Shown here: one piece after another, positions 1-5,107 of the stretch
Position numbering within the stretch: the first letter of the stretch is position 1
Layout of the letters: the number at the start of each line of letters is the position of its first letter
From: SG8-41 sp036555035
Lineage (GTDB): Bacteria > Pseudomonadota > Gammaproteobacteria > Burkholderiales > SG8-41
Assembly (NCBI GenBank): GCA_036555035.1
Contig: DATBMB010000226.1
Coordinates: 1-5,188 of the forward strand
Direction: 5' to 3'
Length of the DNA: 5,188 bases
Notes under the pieces: generated by a model
The model's input: only the letters and a program-made list of their open reading frames with translations
The model's database searches: none
Told to the model about the DNA's origin: nothing
Made by a program: the position numbers and the translations under genes

Positions 1-78
1 AAAGCTTCGCACTCTACATTAAATTACATGCCGATCCAAGGCATCTGTTGCACAAATCCCGCACAATGCCGCCGGCGC

Positions 79-95
79 ACGGAAACGGTTTCCGT
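79..95. repeat. 17-bp palindrome, operator-like
   Basis: Two perfect 8-base arms, ACGGAAAC and GTTTCCGT, flank a single G at 87. The GAAAC..GTTTC core resembles operators of LacI-family regulators, which are often symmetric around a central CG or one base. That is a resemblance only: no regulator or target gene is visible nearby, and the palindrome could be chance or part of an old mobile element. Confidence 0.45.
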
Positions 96-290
96 ACAAG
101 GAGTTGCGCCGCAGCAGGCGAATGCCAGCGCGTCCTCATTCCAAGGGGCGTCACCATTTTGTGCGCTTGCAGCATTTGCGAGCTCGATCTCACGTCCAGG
201 CTGCTTTGAATTGAATGCAAAACGGACGCCACGTTCGCGTGCGGTATGTGACCCTGTTCACGCCTGCCGTTAGTCAATCTGGCAACTGGG

Positions 291-312
291 ACAGGGATCA
301 ACATGATCCTGT
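291..312. repeat. Bulged inverted repeat (possible hairpin)
   Basis: ACAG-G-GATCA, loop ACA, TGATC-CTGT: nine base pairs with one bulged G (295) and a three-base loop. No run of T follows it on either strand, so it is not a standard intrinsic terminator. An 11-base near-copy of its right arm and flank (305-315, GATCCTGTTCA) occurs at 250-260 (GACCCTGTTCA). Function unknown. Confidence 0.4.
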
Positions 313-567
313 TCATAATCAATCAGTTGCACTGGAATTGGGGGTAGCAATGACCCGACGAGTGGCGCCTACGGCGCAGCCCGGCAGCTCCGATTCGATC
401 GGCCAAAGGTGTGACGGATTCCTCGATGCGCGCTGCCGCGACTTTCGCCCCGCAGCGGATTTCGTCGATCAGGAGTGAACGACCACTAACCTATCAAGGA
501 ACGGACGAACGGCGGTGACTACCGGCCGGTCGGCGATGCCGGAGCAGACGCGTTAGCACGCCGGCTT

Positions 568-1554
568 TCAGTACTCGCGCTTCTGCTCTCGCGCCAGAAG
601 TGCCTGCACGACCTCCCGCGCACGGGCGGGATCGTCGAGCACGCGGCAGACCCCCAGCGTAATGGGCATCTCGACCTTCAGTCCTTCCGCCAGGCGCGCC
701 ACCGCCCGCGCGGTGTGGACCCCTTCGGCGGCGTGGCCCAGCTGGGCCAGCGCCGCCGCGAGCGCCGTGCCGCGCGCGAGCGCGAGCCCGACCCGGCGGT
801 TGCGCGAGAGGTCACCTGTGCAGGTGAGGATCAGGTCGCCCGCGCCCGCGAGCCCCATGAAGGTCTCGGGCCGGCCCCCGAGCGCGACCCCGAGCCGGGT
901 CATCTCGGCGAGGCCGCGCGTCACCAGCGCCGCGCGCGCGGAGAGCCCGAGTCCGAGTCCGTCGCTCACGCCGGCGGCGATCGCCATCACGTTCTTGACC
1001 GCGCCCGCCACCTCGACGCCCGTCACGTCCTCGCTCAGGTAGACGCGCAGCGTCGGGCCATGCAGCGCGGGCGCCGCGGTGCGCGCGAACGCGCCATCGG
1101 ACGAAGCGAGCGTCAGGGCGGCGGGAAGCCCGCGCGCCACCTCCTCCGCAAAGCTCGGCCCGGACAGCACCGCGCGCGGCACCGAGGCCGCAAGCTCCTC
1201 GGCGCAGATCTCGTGCGGGAGCTTCGCCTGCTCGCTTTCGAAGCCCTTGCACAGCCACACGAGGGGAGCGCTGCGCCCGGTCGCCTTCACCCGCCTGAGC
1301 GCATCGCGCAGGCCGTTGGTGGTCACCGCTGCCAGCGCGAGCTCCGCGCCCTCGAGCGCGCGGGCGAGATCATCTTCCGGAAGGAGTGCCGGCGGCAGGC
1401 TGATGCCGGGGAGATAGCGTGAATTGGCCCGGTCCTTGCGCAGCGCCGCGATGAGAGCGGCGTCGCGTGCCCATAGGCGCACCTCGTGGCGCGCGCACAG
1501 GTTGACACCGATCGCCGTGCCCCAGGCGCCCGCGCCGAGCACCGCGATTTTCAT
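568..1554 (-). CDS. gpsA: NAD(P)-dependent glycerol-3-phosphate dehydrogenase
   Basis: This cytoplasmic enzyme reduces dihydroxyacetone phosphate to sn-glycerol 3-phosphate, the backbone for phospholipid synthesis. The 328-residue length is normal for the family. The N-terminal Rossmann fold has GAGAWG at residues 7-12. Further family signatures are CKG (102-104, substrate-binding Lys), SGPSFA (131-136), VKNV (186-189, with catalytic Lys187), GLAGAGDL (234-241) and the SRNRRVG stretch (250-256). Where many homologues have a VPS motif, residues 77-80 read VTTN, a departure that I recall also being common in betaproteobacterial GpsA. The ATG start lies 6 bases after the SH3b gene stop and has no clear Shine-Dalgarno sequence. 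It sits in a small GC-rich hairpin, so translation probably depends on ribosomes arriving from the upstream gene. It is the last gene of the operon. In E. coli gpsA also follows secB, but there cysE comes next; here it does not. Confidence 0.97.
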   Translation of the reverse strand: MKIAVLGAGAWGTAIGVNLCARHEVRLWARDAALIAALRKDRANSRYLPGISLPPALLPEDDLARALEGAELALAAVTTNGLRDALRRVKATGRSAPLVWLCKGFESEQAKLPHEICAEELAASVPRAVLSGPSFAEEVARGLPAALTLASSDGAFARTAAPALHGPTLRVYLSEDVTGVEVAGAVKNVMAIAAGVSDGLGLGLSARAALVTRGLAEMTRLGVALGGRPETFMGLAGAGDLILTCTGDLSRNRRVGLALARGTALAAALAQLGHAAEGVHTARAVARLAEGLKVEMPITLGVCRVLDDPARAREVVQALLAREQKREY

Positions 1555-1559
1555 CGCGG
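1542..1559 (-). promoter_or_regulatory. Hairpin at the gpsA start codon
   Basis: Read on the minus strand, CCGCGA and TCGCGG form a perfect 6-bp GC-rich stem around the loop TGAAAA. The A of the gpsA ATG (1554) closes the stem and its TG lies in the loop. The upstream SH3b stop codon (1563-1561) is just outside the stem, so a terminating ribosome would open it. The inverted repeat is visible in the sequence; a role in translational coupling is inference. Confidence 0.4.
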
Positions 1560-1560
1560 C

Positions 1561-2016
1561 TCAGGCGCCCCAGACCTGCGCGACCCGGATGAACCCGGTC
1601 TGGCCATCGCGGTGCCGGACGCGCAGCCAGCCGGCGCCCGCTACTTCCAGCAGCTCGAGCAACACGTGCTGCTGGACCTGGAACGCGATGGGCGCATTGT
1701 CGTCGGCCGCCTCGCGCACCTGCGCGACCGGCATTCGGACCATCACGATGCGCTTATCGGACAGCTGCCGGGTCTCGATCCAGTTCATCTCGCCGGTGGC
1801 ATCGCGCACCTTGCTCCAGCCTTCCACCTGGACCACGACCTCGACCGGGTAGCCCTGATTTACCACGTAGAGCTTCTTCGCCTTCGCCGACGGCGCGTCG
1901 TAGAGCACCGCGGCATTCTCCGCCACCGAGCGGAATTCCGCTGCGGCCGCTGAAGACGTGACAAACGGCGCCAGCGCCGCGGCCATCGCGAGCGCGAGGC
2001 GTGGGAGCAATGCCAA
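1561..2016 (-). CDS. Secreted protein with two bacterial SH3 (SH3b) domains
   Basis: A 151-residue protein of unknown precise role, probably exported to the periplasm. Residues 1-26 form a signal peptide: one Arg, a hydrophobic Leu/Ala stretch, then a run of four Ala giving an A-x-A site, with cleavage likely before Glu27. Two SH3-like halves follow, about residues 28-90 and 93-150. Each carries the typical 'GW.(K/R)VR...G..(N/G)(W/F)I' turn: GWSKVRDATGEMNWI at 66-80 and GWLRVRHRDGQTGFI at 129-143. Such domains often bind cell-wall or protein ligands; no enzyme motif is seen. I chose the TTG at 2016 because AAGGAG (2028-2023) lies 6 bases before it and the signal peptide then begins directly. 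A GTG at 2037 in the same frame would add 7 charged residues and would place the ribosome site inside the gene. It lies between secB and gpsA, which are adjacent in E. coli. Confidence 0.85.
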   Translation of the reverse strand: MALLPRLALAMAAALAPFVTSSAAAAEFRSVAENAAVLYDAPSAKAKKLYVVNQGYPVEVVVQVEGWSKVRDATGEMNWIETRQLSDKRIVMVRMPVAQVREAADDNAPIAFQVQQHVLLELLEVAGAGWLRVRHRDGQTGFIRVAQVWGA

Positions 2017-2022
2017 CTCAGG

Positions 2023-2028
2023 CTCCTT
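2023..2028 (-). promoter_or_regulatory. Ribosome binding site deciding the SH3b gene start
   Basis: AAGGAG on the minus strand (within AGGAAGGAG), 6 bases before a TTG at 2016. It argues against the upstream in-frame GTG at 2037, which has only the heptamer repeat ahead of it and no purine-rich site. Confidence 0.7.
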
Positions 2029-2031
2029 CCT

Positions 2032-2073
2032 GGTCACGGGTCACGGGTCACGGGTCACCGGTCACCGCTCACC
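2032..2073. repeat. Six-copy 7-bp tandem repeat
   Basis: On the plus strand the units read GGTCACG three times, GGTCACC twice, then GCTCACC, with no gaps. The array fills most of the 61 bases between the secB stop (2078) and the proposed SH3b start (2016). Read on the minus strand, every unit contains GTG followed by AC or AG, so potential GTG starts recur every 7 bases in all three frames, but none has a ribosome binding site. Seven is not a multiple of three, so a change in copy number would shift frame for any reading through it. Simple heptamer arrays of this kind usually expand and contract by replication slippage. Confidence 0.9.
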
Positions 2074-2077
2074 GCCG

Positions 2078-2530
2078 TCAGGCCGCTGGCGGGGCGCCCG
2101 CCGGCTGCGGTTGCTGTTGGCGCTGCTGGTACAGCGCCTCGAAGCTCAGGTGACTCAAGAGAAAGGGCGGGAATCCGGCGCGCGTCACCACGTTCGAGAT
2201 GCTCTCGCGCAGGTACGGGAACAGGATGTTGCCGCAGGTGATGCCGAGCAGCGCGTCGACGTCGCGCTCGGGAACGTTGCGAATCTGGAAGATCCCCGCC
2301 TGCGCCACCTCCACCAGGAAGGCGGTCTTGTCCTTGACCTTCGCGGTCACCGTGGCGGTCAACACCACCTCGTAGGCTCCGGCATCGAGCGGCCGCACCT
2401 CGTTGTGGAGGTTGATGTCGATCTTGGGCGGCTCGCGCTCGGCGTAGACCTGGGGCGCGTTCGGGATCTCGAGCGACAGATCCTTGAGGTAGATGCGCTC
2501 GATGTTGAAGATTGGCTGCTCTTCGCTCAT
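2078..2530 (-). CDS. secB: Protein-export chaperone SecB
   Basis: SecB is a cytoplasmic homotetrameric chaperone that holds preproteins unfolded and passes them to SecA for Sec export. The 150-residue protein aligns along its length with E. coli SecB (155 aa): IERIYLKDLSLEIPNAPQV (10-28), the central YEVVLTATVTA strand (53-63), TAFLVEVAQAGIF (69-81), CGNILFPYLRESI (99-111) and the Phe-Pro-Pro segment (120-122). The C-terminal tail from residue 135 is rich in Gln, Pro and Ala; in SecB this region contributes to SecA contact and varies in sequence. The ATG at 2530 has AGAGGA (2544-2539) 8 bases upstream, overlapping the end of grxC. The 13-base gap to grxC supports co-transcription. Presence of SecB is typical of proteobacteria. 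Confidence 0.97.
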   Translation of the reverse strand: MSEEQPIFNIERIYLKDLSLEIPNAPQVYAEREPPKIDINLHNEVRPLDAGAYEVVLTATVTAKVKDKTAFLVEVAQAGIFQIRNVPERDVDALLGITCGNILFPYLRESISNVVTRAGFPPFLLSHLSFEALYQQRQQQPQPAGAPPAA

Positions 2531-2538
2531 GGTGCCGG

Positions 2539-2544
2539 TCCTCT
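2539..2544 (-). promoter_or_regulatory. secB ribosome binding site
   Basis: AGAGGA on the minus strand, 8 bases before the secB ATG. Its first base is the last base of the grxC stop codon, so termination at grxC brings ribosomes directly onto it. Confidence 0.6.
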
Positions 2545-2819
2545 CAGGCCCGTGTCGTCTCGCCCCGCAGCAGCGCGTCGAGCCGGCCCGCGTGCTCGAG
2601 CGCGGCCAGCTCGTCGAAGCCGCCGACGTGCGTTTCCCCGATGTAGATCTGGGGCACGGTGCGCCGGCCGGTTTTCTCCATCATCTCCATCCGCCGCTCC
2701 GGCTCCAGGTCCACGCGGATCTTCTCGATTGCGGCCACCGCCTTCGACCGCAGGAGCCGCTCGGCCATCTGGCAGAACGGACATGTCCCCGTGCAGTACA
2801 TCGTCACCTTCTGCGTCAT
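2544..2819 (-). CDS. grxC: Glutaredoxin 3
   Basis: A small cytoplasmic thiol-disulfide oxidoreductase that uses glutathione to reduce protein disulfides and glutathione mixed disulfides. At 91 residues it has the usual length. The active site is CPFC (13-16), a Phe variant of the classical CPYC; both cysteines are present, so it is dithiol-type and not the monothiol CGFS type. TVP at 54-56 supplies the cis-proline, and GGFDE at 66-70 is the glutathione-binding turn. An additional cysteine, Cys9, sits four residues before the active site. The ATG directly follows the rhodanese stop (TGAATG, no gap), with AAGGG 4 bases upstream inside the rhodanese end. The order rhodanese-grxC-secB matches E. 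coli yibN-grxC-secB. Confidence 0.96.
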   Translation of the reverse strand: MTQKVTMYCTGTCPFCQMAERLLRSKAVAAIEKIRVDLEPERRMEMMEKTGRRTVPQIYIGETHVGGFDELAALEHAGRLDALLRGETTRA

Positions 2820-3254
2820 TCAGCCCTTTTCCAGCGGAAGGTTCGCCTGCTGCCACGCCGCGATGCCGCCGCGCAGCGCGAAGGCCTCGGCGAACCCCTT
2901 CTTGCGCAGCATCCCGCTCACCGAAGGCGCGCGCGTGCCGGTGCGGCAGCTGACGACGATCGGGCGCGCCCGGTACTTTTCGATCTCCTTGATGCGGTCG
3001 GCGAGCTGGGCCTCCGGCAGGTGCTTGGCGTTCGCGATGTGCCCGGCGGCATAGTCGCCGGTGTCGCGCACGTCGAGCACCAGCGCGTCGCGGCGGTTGA
3101 TGAGCTGCACCGCCTCCATGGCGCCGACTTCATTCGACATGCTGAACAGCCGGGAGATGAGCGGCCACAACAGCATCGCGCCCGAGGCGAGCGCGAGCCC
3201 GAACAGCAGCATGTTGAACGGGCTCTTCTGGAGAAACAGCAGGAATGATTCCAA
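2820..3254 (-). CDS. yibN: Membrane-anchored rhodanese-domain protein (YibN-like)
   Basis: One transmembrane helix (about residues 14-34) anchors a single rhodanese domain (about 44-142). The catalytic loop is intact: Cys103 in CRTGTR (103-108), so sulfur transfer or a related thiol chemistry is possible. DVRD (61-64), GHI (71-73) and the LRGGIAAW end (127-134) are standard rhodanese signatures. E. coli YibN has the same design and the same place next to grxC-secB-gpsA, and has been reported as an inner-membrane partner of the YidC insertase; whether that holds here is inference. I prefer the TTG at 3254 (144 aa) because AGGA lies 6 bases upstream and the protein then starts just before the membrane helix, as I recall for homologues. 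The alternative is GTG at 3284 (154 aa), which overlaps the upstream stop by one base as TAGTG but has no ribosome site. Confidence 0.9.
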   Translation of the reverse strand: MESFLLFLQKSPFNMLLFGLALASGAMLLWPLISRLFSMSNEVGAMEAVQLINRRDALVLDVRDTGDYAAGHIANAKHLPEAQLADRIKEIEKYRARPIVVSCRTGTRAPSVSGMLRKKGFAEAFALRGGIAAWQQANLPLEKG

Positions 3255-3260
3255 CTCGAA

Positions 3261-3264
3261 TCCT
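3261..3264 (-). promoter_or_regulatory. Ribosome binding site supporting the TTG start of the rhodanese gene
   Basis: GAGGA context on the minus strand, 6 bases before the TTG at 3254. The competing GTG at 3284 lacks such a site, although its TAGTG overlap with the upstream stop would suit re-initiation. The choice between the two is not settled. Confidence 0.45.
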
Positions 3265-3283
3265 CGCGCATCCCGTCGCGTCA

Positions 3284-5074
3284 CTAGCGTTCCCGCGACA
3301 TGCGCCCTTCCGCGGATTTTGAAGCCGCCAATTCTAGCAGAGGCCCCATCTCGGAGGGATACAGGCGCGCGAGTGCCGTCAGCTCGGCGACGGCAGCCCT
3401 GAGCTCATAAGGGTACGCGCGCAGCGATCGCTCGAGCTGCTCGCGCGCCGCGTCGGCACGCCCCGCGAGCGCCAGCAGCTGCGCCTGGCGGAACACCACG
3501 ACGTGAACCGGCGCGAAGCGCATGGCGCGCGTGACGAGCGCAAGCTTCTCGTCCAGATGCGTCCGGTCGACGCTGACGCCGTAGGCGATCGCAAGCTCCA
3601 CGTACGGCTTGAGGAGCGGCTCGTCGTGCACCTTCGTCAACGCTTCGCCAAATTCCTGGTCGCTGGGCGTCTGTGACGCATGTTGCTCCGTGGTGAACAC
3701 GAGCTGCTCGAAGGCGCGGTACGCCGGAATCACGGCGGCGAGGTTCACGCAGCCCACGAGCACCGCCACCACCACCGCGGCCCGCGCTGCGCCGGTGAAA
3801 CGCACGGGGAGAGCATGTTGCGCACCCAATCCCAGCAGCAGCGCCGCGGGGCCGAGGAAATAGGAATACCACAGCGGATATTCGAGCAGGCTGTGGATGC
3901 CAATGACCGCGAGCGCCGACAGCAGCCACCACCACGCAGGGTCGAGACGCACGCGGCGCAGCCCCATGAGCCAGGCCAGCACCGCGCCTGCTCCGATGAG
4001 CGTGCCCGCGATCCCCGTCTCGGCCATGAGTTGGAGCACGACGTTGTGCGCGTGGCTGAACACCCACCCGGCGGCCCCGCCACCCGGATCATTGTGCAGA
4101 AAATGGTGCCACGCGAACTGCCCCAAGCCGGCGCCTAGAACCGGAGCGGTGAGAAAGAGCTGCCACGCCTCGCCCCACAACTCCAGTCGCGGCCCGACGC
4201 CGGTCGCGACTTGGAAGAGGTTTTCCGCGGAGGTCACCATCCGCAGGCTTTCGTTCGGCATCAGGAACGGCAGCGTGACCAGCCGGTCCGCGGCGATGAA
4301 GCCGGGCAGGAGCCAGAACGAGAAGATCGCCAGCCTGCGGCTCGCGGCCTCGCGCCGGCGGTAATGCAGCAGCAGCGCGAGCGTAAGGAGCGCGAGGAGA
4401 TGAAGCCAGGGGCTGCGCGAGCCGGTAAGCGCCAGCACCGCGAGGAACAATCCTGCGCAGGCCGCTGCGACCGCGCCGGGAAGCCGCCCGATGCCGTAGA
4501 GATAGCCCGCGGACGCGAGCGACAGCGTGACGCAGGTAGCGTAGTGATTGGGCTGCGCGATGTTGCCGAAGACGGCCGCCCACGCCTTCTGCGCGATCAG
4601 GAAATTGAGCGGCGTCGAGACGTTGTAGTGCTGCACCAGGCCGATCAGCGCGTGGAGCACGCCGGCCGCCAGCAGAAACCAGGCGAGGGTCGTCGCGATC
4701 GCGTCGAGCGGGAGCCTGCGTCCCAGCGCGTGGCCGAGCAGCGCCATCAGCGCCGCCCACATCAAATAGAGACCTGCGGTCAGCGCCTGCTCCGCGTACG
4801 GCACGCGATCGAGGGCGACGTGCACCGCGAGCAATGACGCAAGCGCGAGCGGAGCGAGCGCGATGAGCGGCACCGTCGCCTCGCGCCACGGCTCGCGGGT
4901 GAGCAGCCAGGCCGCTGCACCAAGGCCGAGCGCGAACGCAAGCCACTCGCTGTAGAAGGCGGTGAGCGGAAAGCGGTGATAGGGCTGCAGGAACGGGATC
5001 GTCCACGCGAGGCCGATGAGCAGCACCACCGCACGCAGAACGTTGGGCCGGTCGGAATGGTCTAGAATCGCCAT
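3284..5074 (-). CDS. PglL/Wzy-family glycan ligase or polymerase (O-oligosaccharyltransferase-like)
   Basis: A 596-residue polytopic inner-membrane protein that probably transfers or polymerises lipid-linked glycans on the periplasmic side. About ten or more hydrophobic segments span residues 12-450. Family marks appear in order: FGNIAQPNHYAT (169-180), typical of the PglL N-terminal region; LTGSRSPWL (216-224), shared by O-antigen ligases and Wzy; RLELWGEAWQLF followed by PVLGAGLGQF (296-320) in the large periplasmic loop; FSHAHNVVLQLMAETG (339-354), with conserved His; and HSLLEYPLWYSYFLGP (394-409), a signature of the PglL/PilO group. Residues from about 465 to 585 are soluble, helical and TPR-like, matching the C-terminal extension of this family. 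PglL-type protein O-glycosylation is the best guess, but polysaccharide polymerase or ligase roles cannot be excluded. No glycan synthesis or pilin gene is visible nearby. The ATG has no strong ribosome site; a GTG at codon 16 is possible. It is the first gene of the operon and does not occur at this place in E. coli. Confidence 0.88.
   Translation of the reverse strand: MAILDHSDRPNVLRAVVLLIGLAWTIPFLQPYHRFPLTAFYSEWLAFALGLGAAAWLLTREPWREATVPLIALAPLALASLLAVHVALDRVPYAEQALTAGLYLMWAALMALLGHALGRRLPLDAIATTLAWFLLAAGVLHALIGLVQHYNVSTPLNFLIAQKAWAAVFGNIAQPNHYATCVTLSLASAGYLYGIGRLPGAVAAACAGLFLAVLALTGSRSPWLHLLALLTLALLLHYRRREAASRRLAIFSFWLLPGFIAADRLVTLPFLMPNESLRMVTSAENLFQVATGVGPRLELWGEAWQLFLTAPVLGAGLGQFAWHHFLHNDPGGGAAGWVFSHAHNVVLQLMAETGIAGTLIGAGAVLAWLMGLRRVRLDPAWWWLLSALAVIGIHSLLEYPLWYSYFLGPAALLLGLGAQHALPVRFTGAARAAVVVAVLVGCVNLAAVIPAYRAFEQLVFTTEQHASQTPSDQEFGEALTKVHDEPLLKPYVELAIAYGVSVDRTHLDEKLALVTRAMRFAPVHVVVFRQAQLLALAGRADAAREQLERSLRAYPYELRAAVAELTALARLYPSEMGPLLELAASKSAEGRMSRER
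5063..5068 (+). promoter_or_regulatory. Possible -10 element for gpmI
   Basis: TAGAAT on the plus strand matches the sigma-70 -10 consensus at 5 of 6 positions and lies 39 bases before the gpmI GTG, which would give a leader of about 33 bases. It coincides with codons 3-4 of the divergent ligase gene. No good -35 sits at 16-18 bases (nearest is TTGGGC at 5043, only 14 bases away), so the call is weak. Confidence 0.3.
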
Positions 5075-5107
5075 TCGGAAACCCGCGCGCGAGCCGCCCT
5101 GCGACTA

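Larger units (their letters stand above)
1..567. other. Region without a supportable gene, downstream of gpsA
   Basis: No open frame here looks like a real protein. The longest ones, about 80-100 codons on either strand, overlap each other, have no recognisable motif and lack the strong third-position G/C bias of the genes to the right. I found no tRNA cloverleaf. The first 350 or so bases are visibly richer in A and T than the rest of the window. The stretch holds a 17-bp palindrome (79-95), a bulged hairpin (291-312), an IS903-like end sequence (40-58), and a GC-rich cluster of small inverted repeats (521-565) just past the gpsA stop. None of these gives the region a function. It marks the end of the minus-strand operon, since no further minus-strand gene follows gpsA. 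Confidence 0.6.

Noticed and set aside
291..312. Hairpin considered as an intrinsic terminator
   Set aside because: No T run follows on either strand, and the stem is AT-containing with a bulge.
14..322. Minus-strand frame of 102 codons in the left region
   Set aside because: No similarity I recognise, overlaps two plus-strand frames, no ribosome site and no third-position bias; not transposase-like.
715..1422. Plus-strand open frame (235 codons) opposite gpsA
   Set aside because: Arg-, Glu- and Ala-rich mirror of gpsA codons; a typical shadow frame in high-GC DNA.
2032..2073. Heptamer array considered as a CRISPR or regulator-binding iteron array
   Set aside because: Units are contiguous with no spacers, far too short for CRISPR, and no replication initiator gene is present.
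1958..2953. Long plus-strand open frame (331 codons) opposite secB and grxC
   Set aside because: It runs antisense across three well-recognised genes and consists of low-complexity Arg/Ala/Pro sequence, as expected from GC-rich antisense frames. No motif and no ribosome site.
4211..4837. Plus-strand frame (208 codons) opposite the ligase gene
   Set aside because: Charged, repetitive shadow translation with no domain; antisense to a recognised gene.
4089..5006. Minus-strand frame (305 codons) within the ligase gene
   Set aside because: Overlaps the ligase gene in another frame and shows only Arg/Ala/Gly-rich sequence, while the ligase frame carries clear family motifs.
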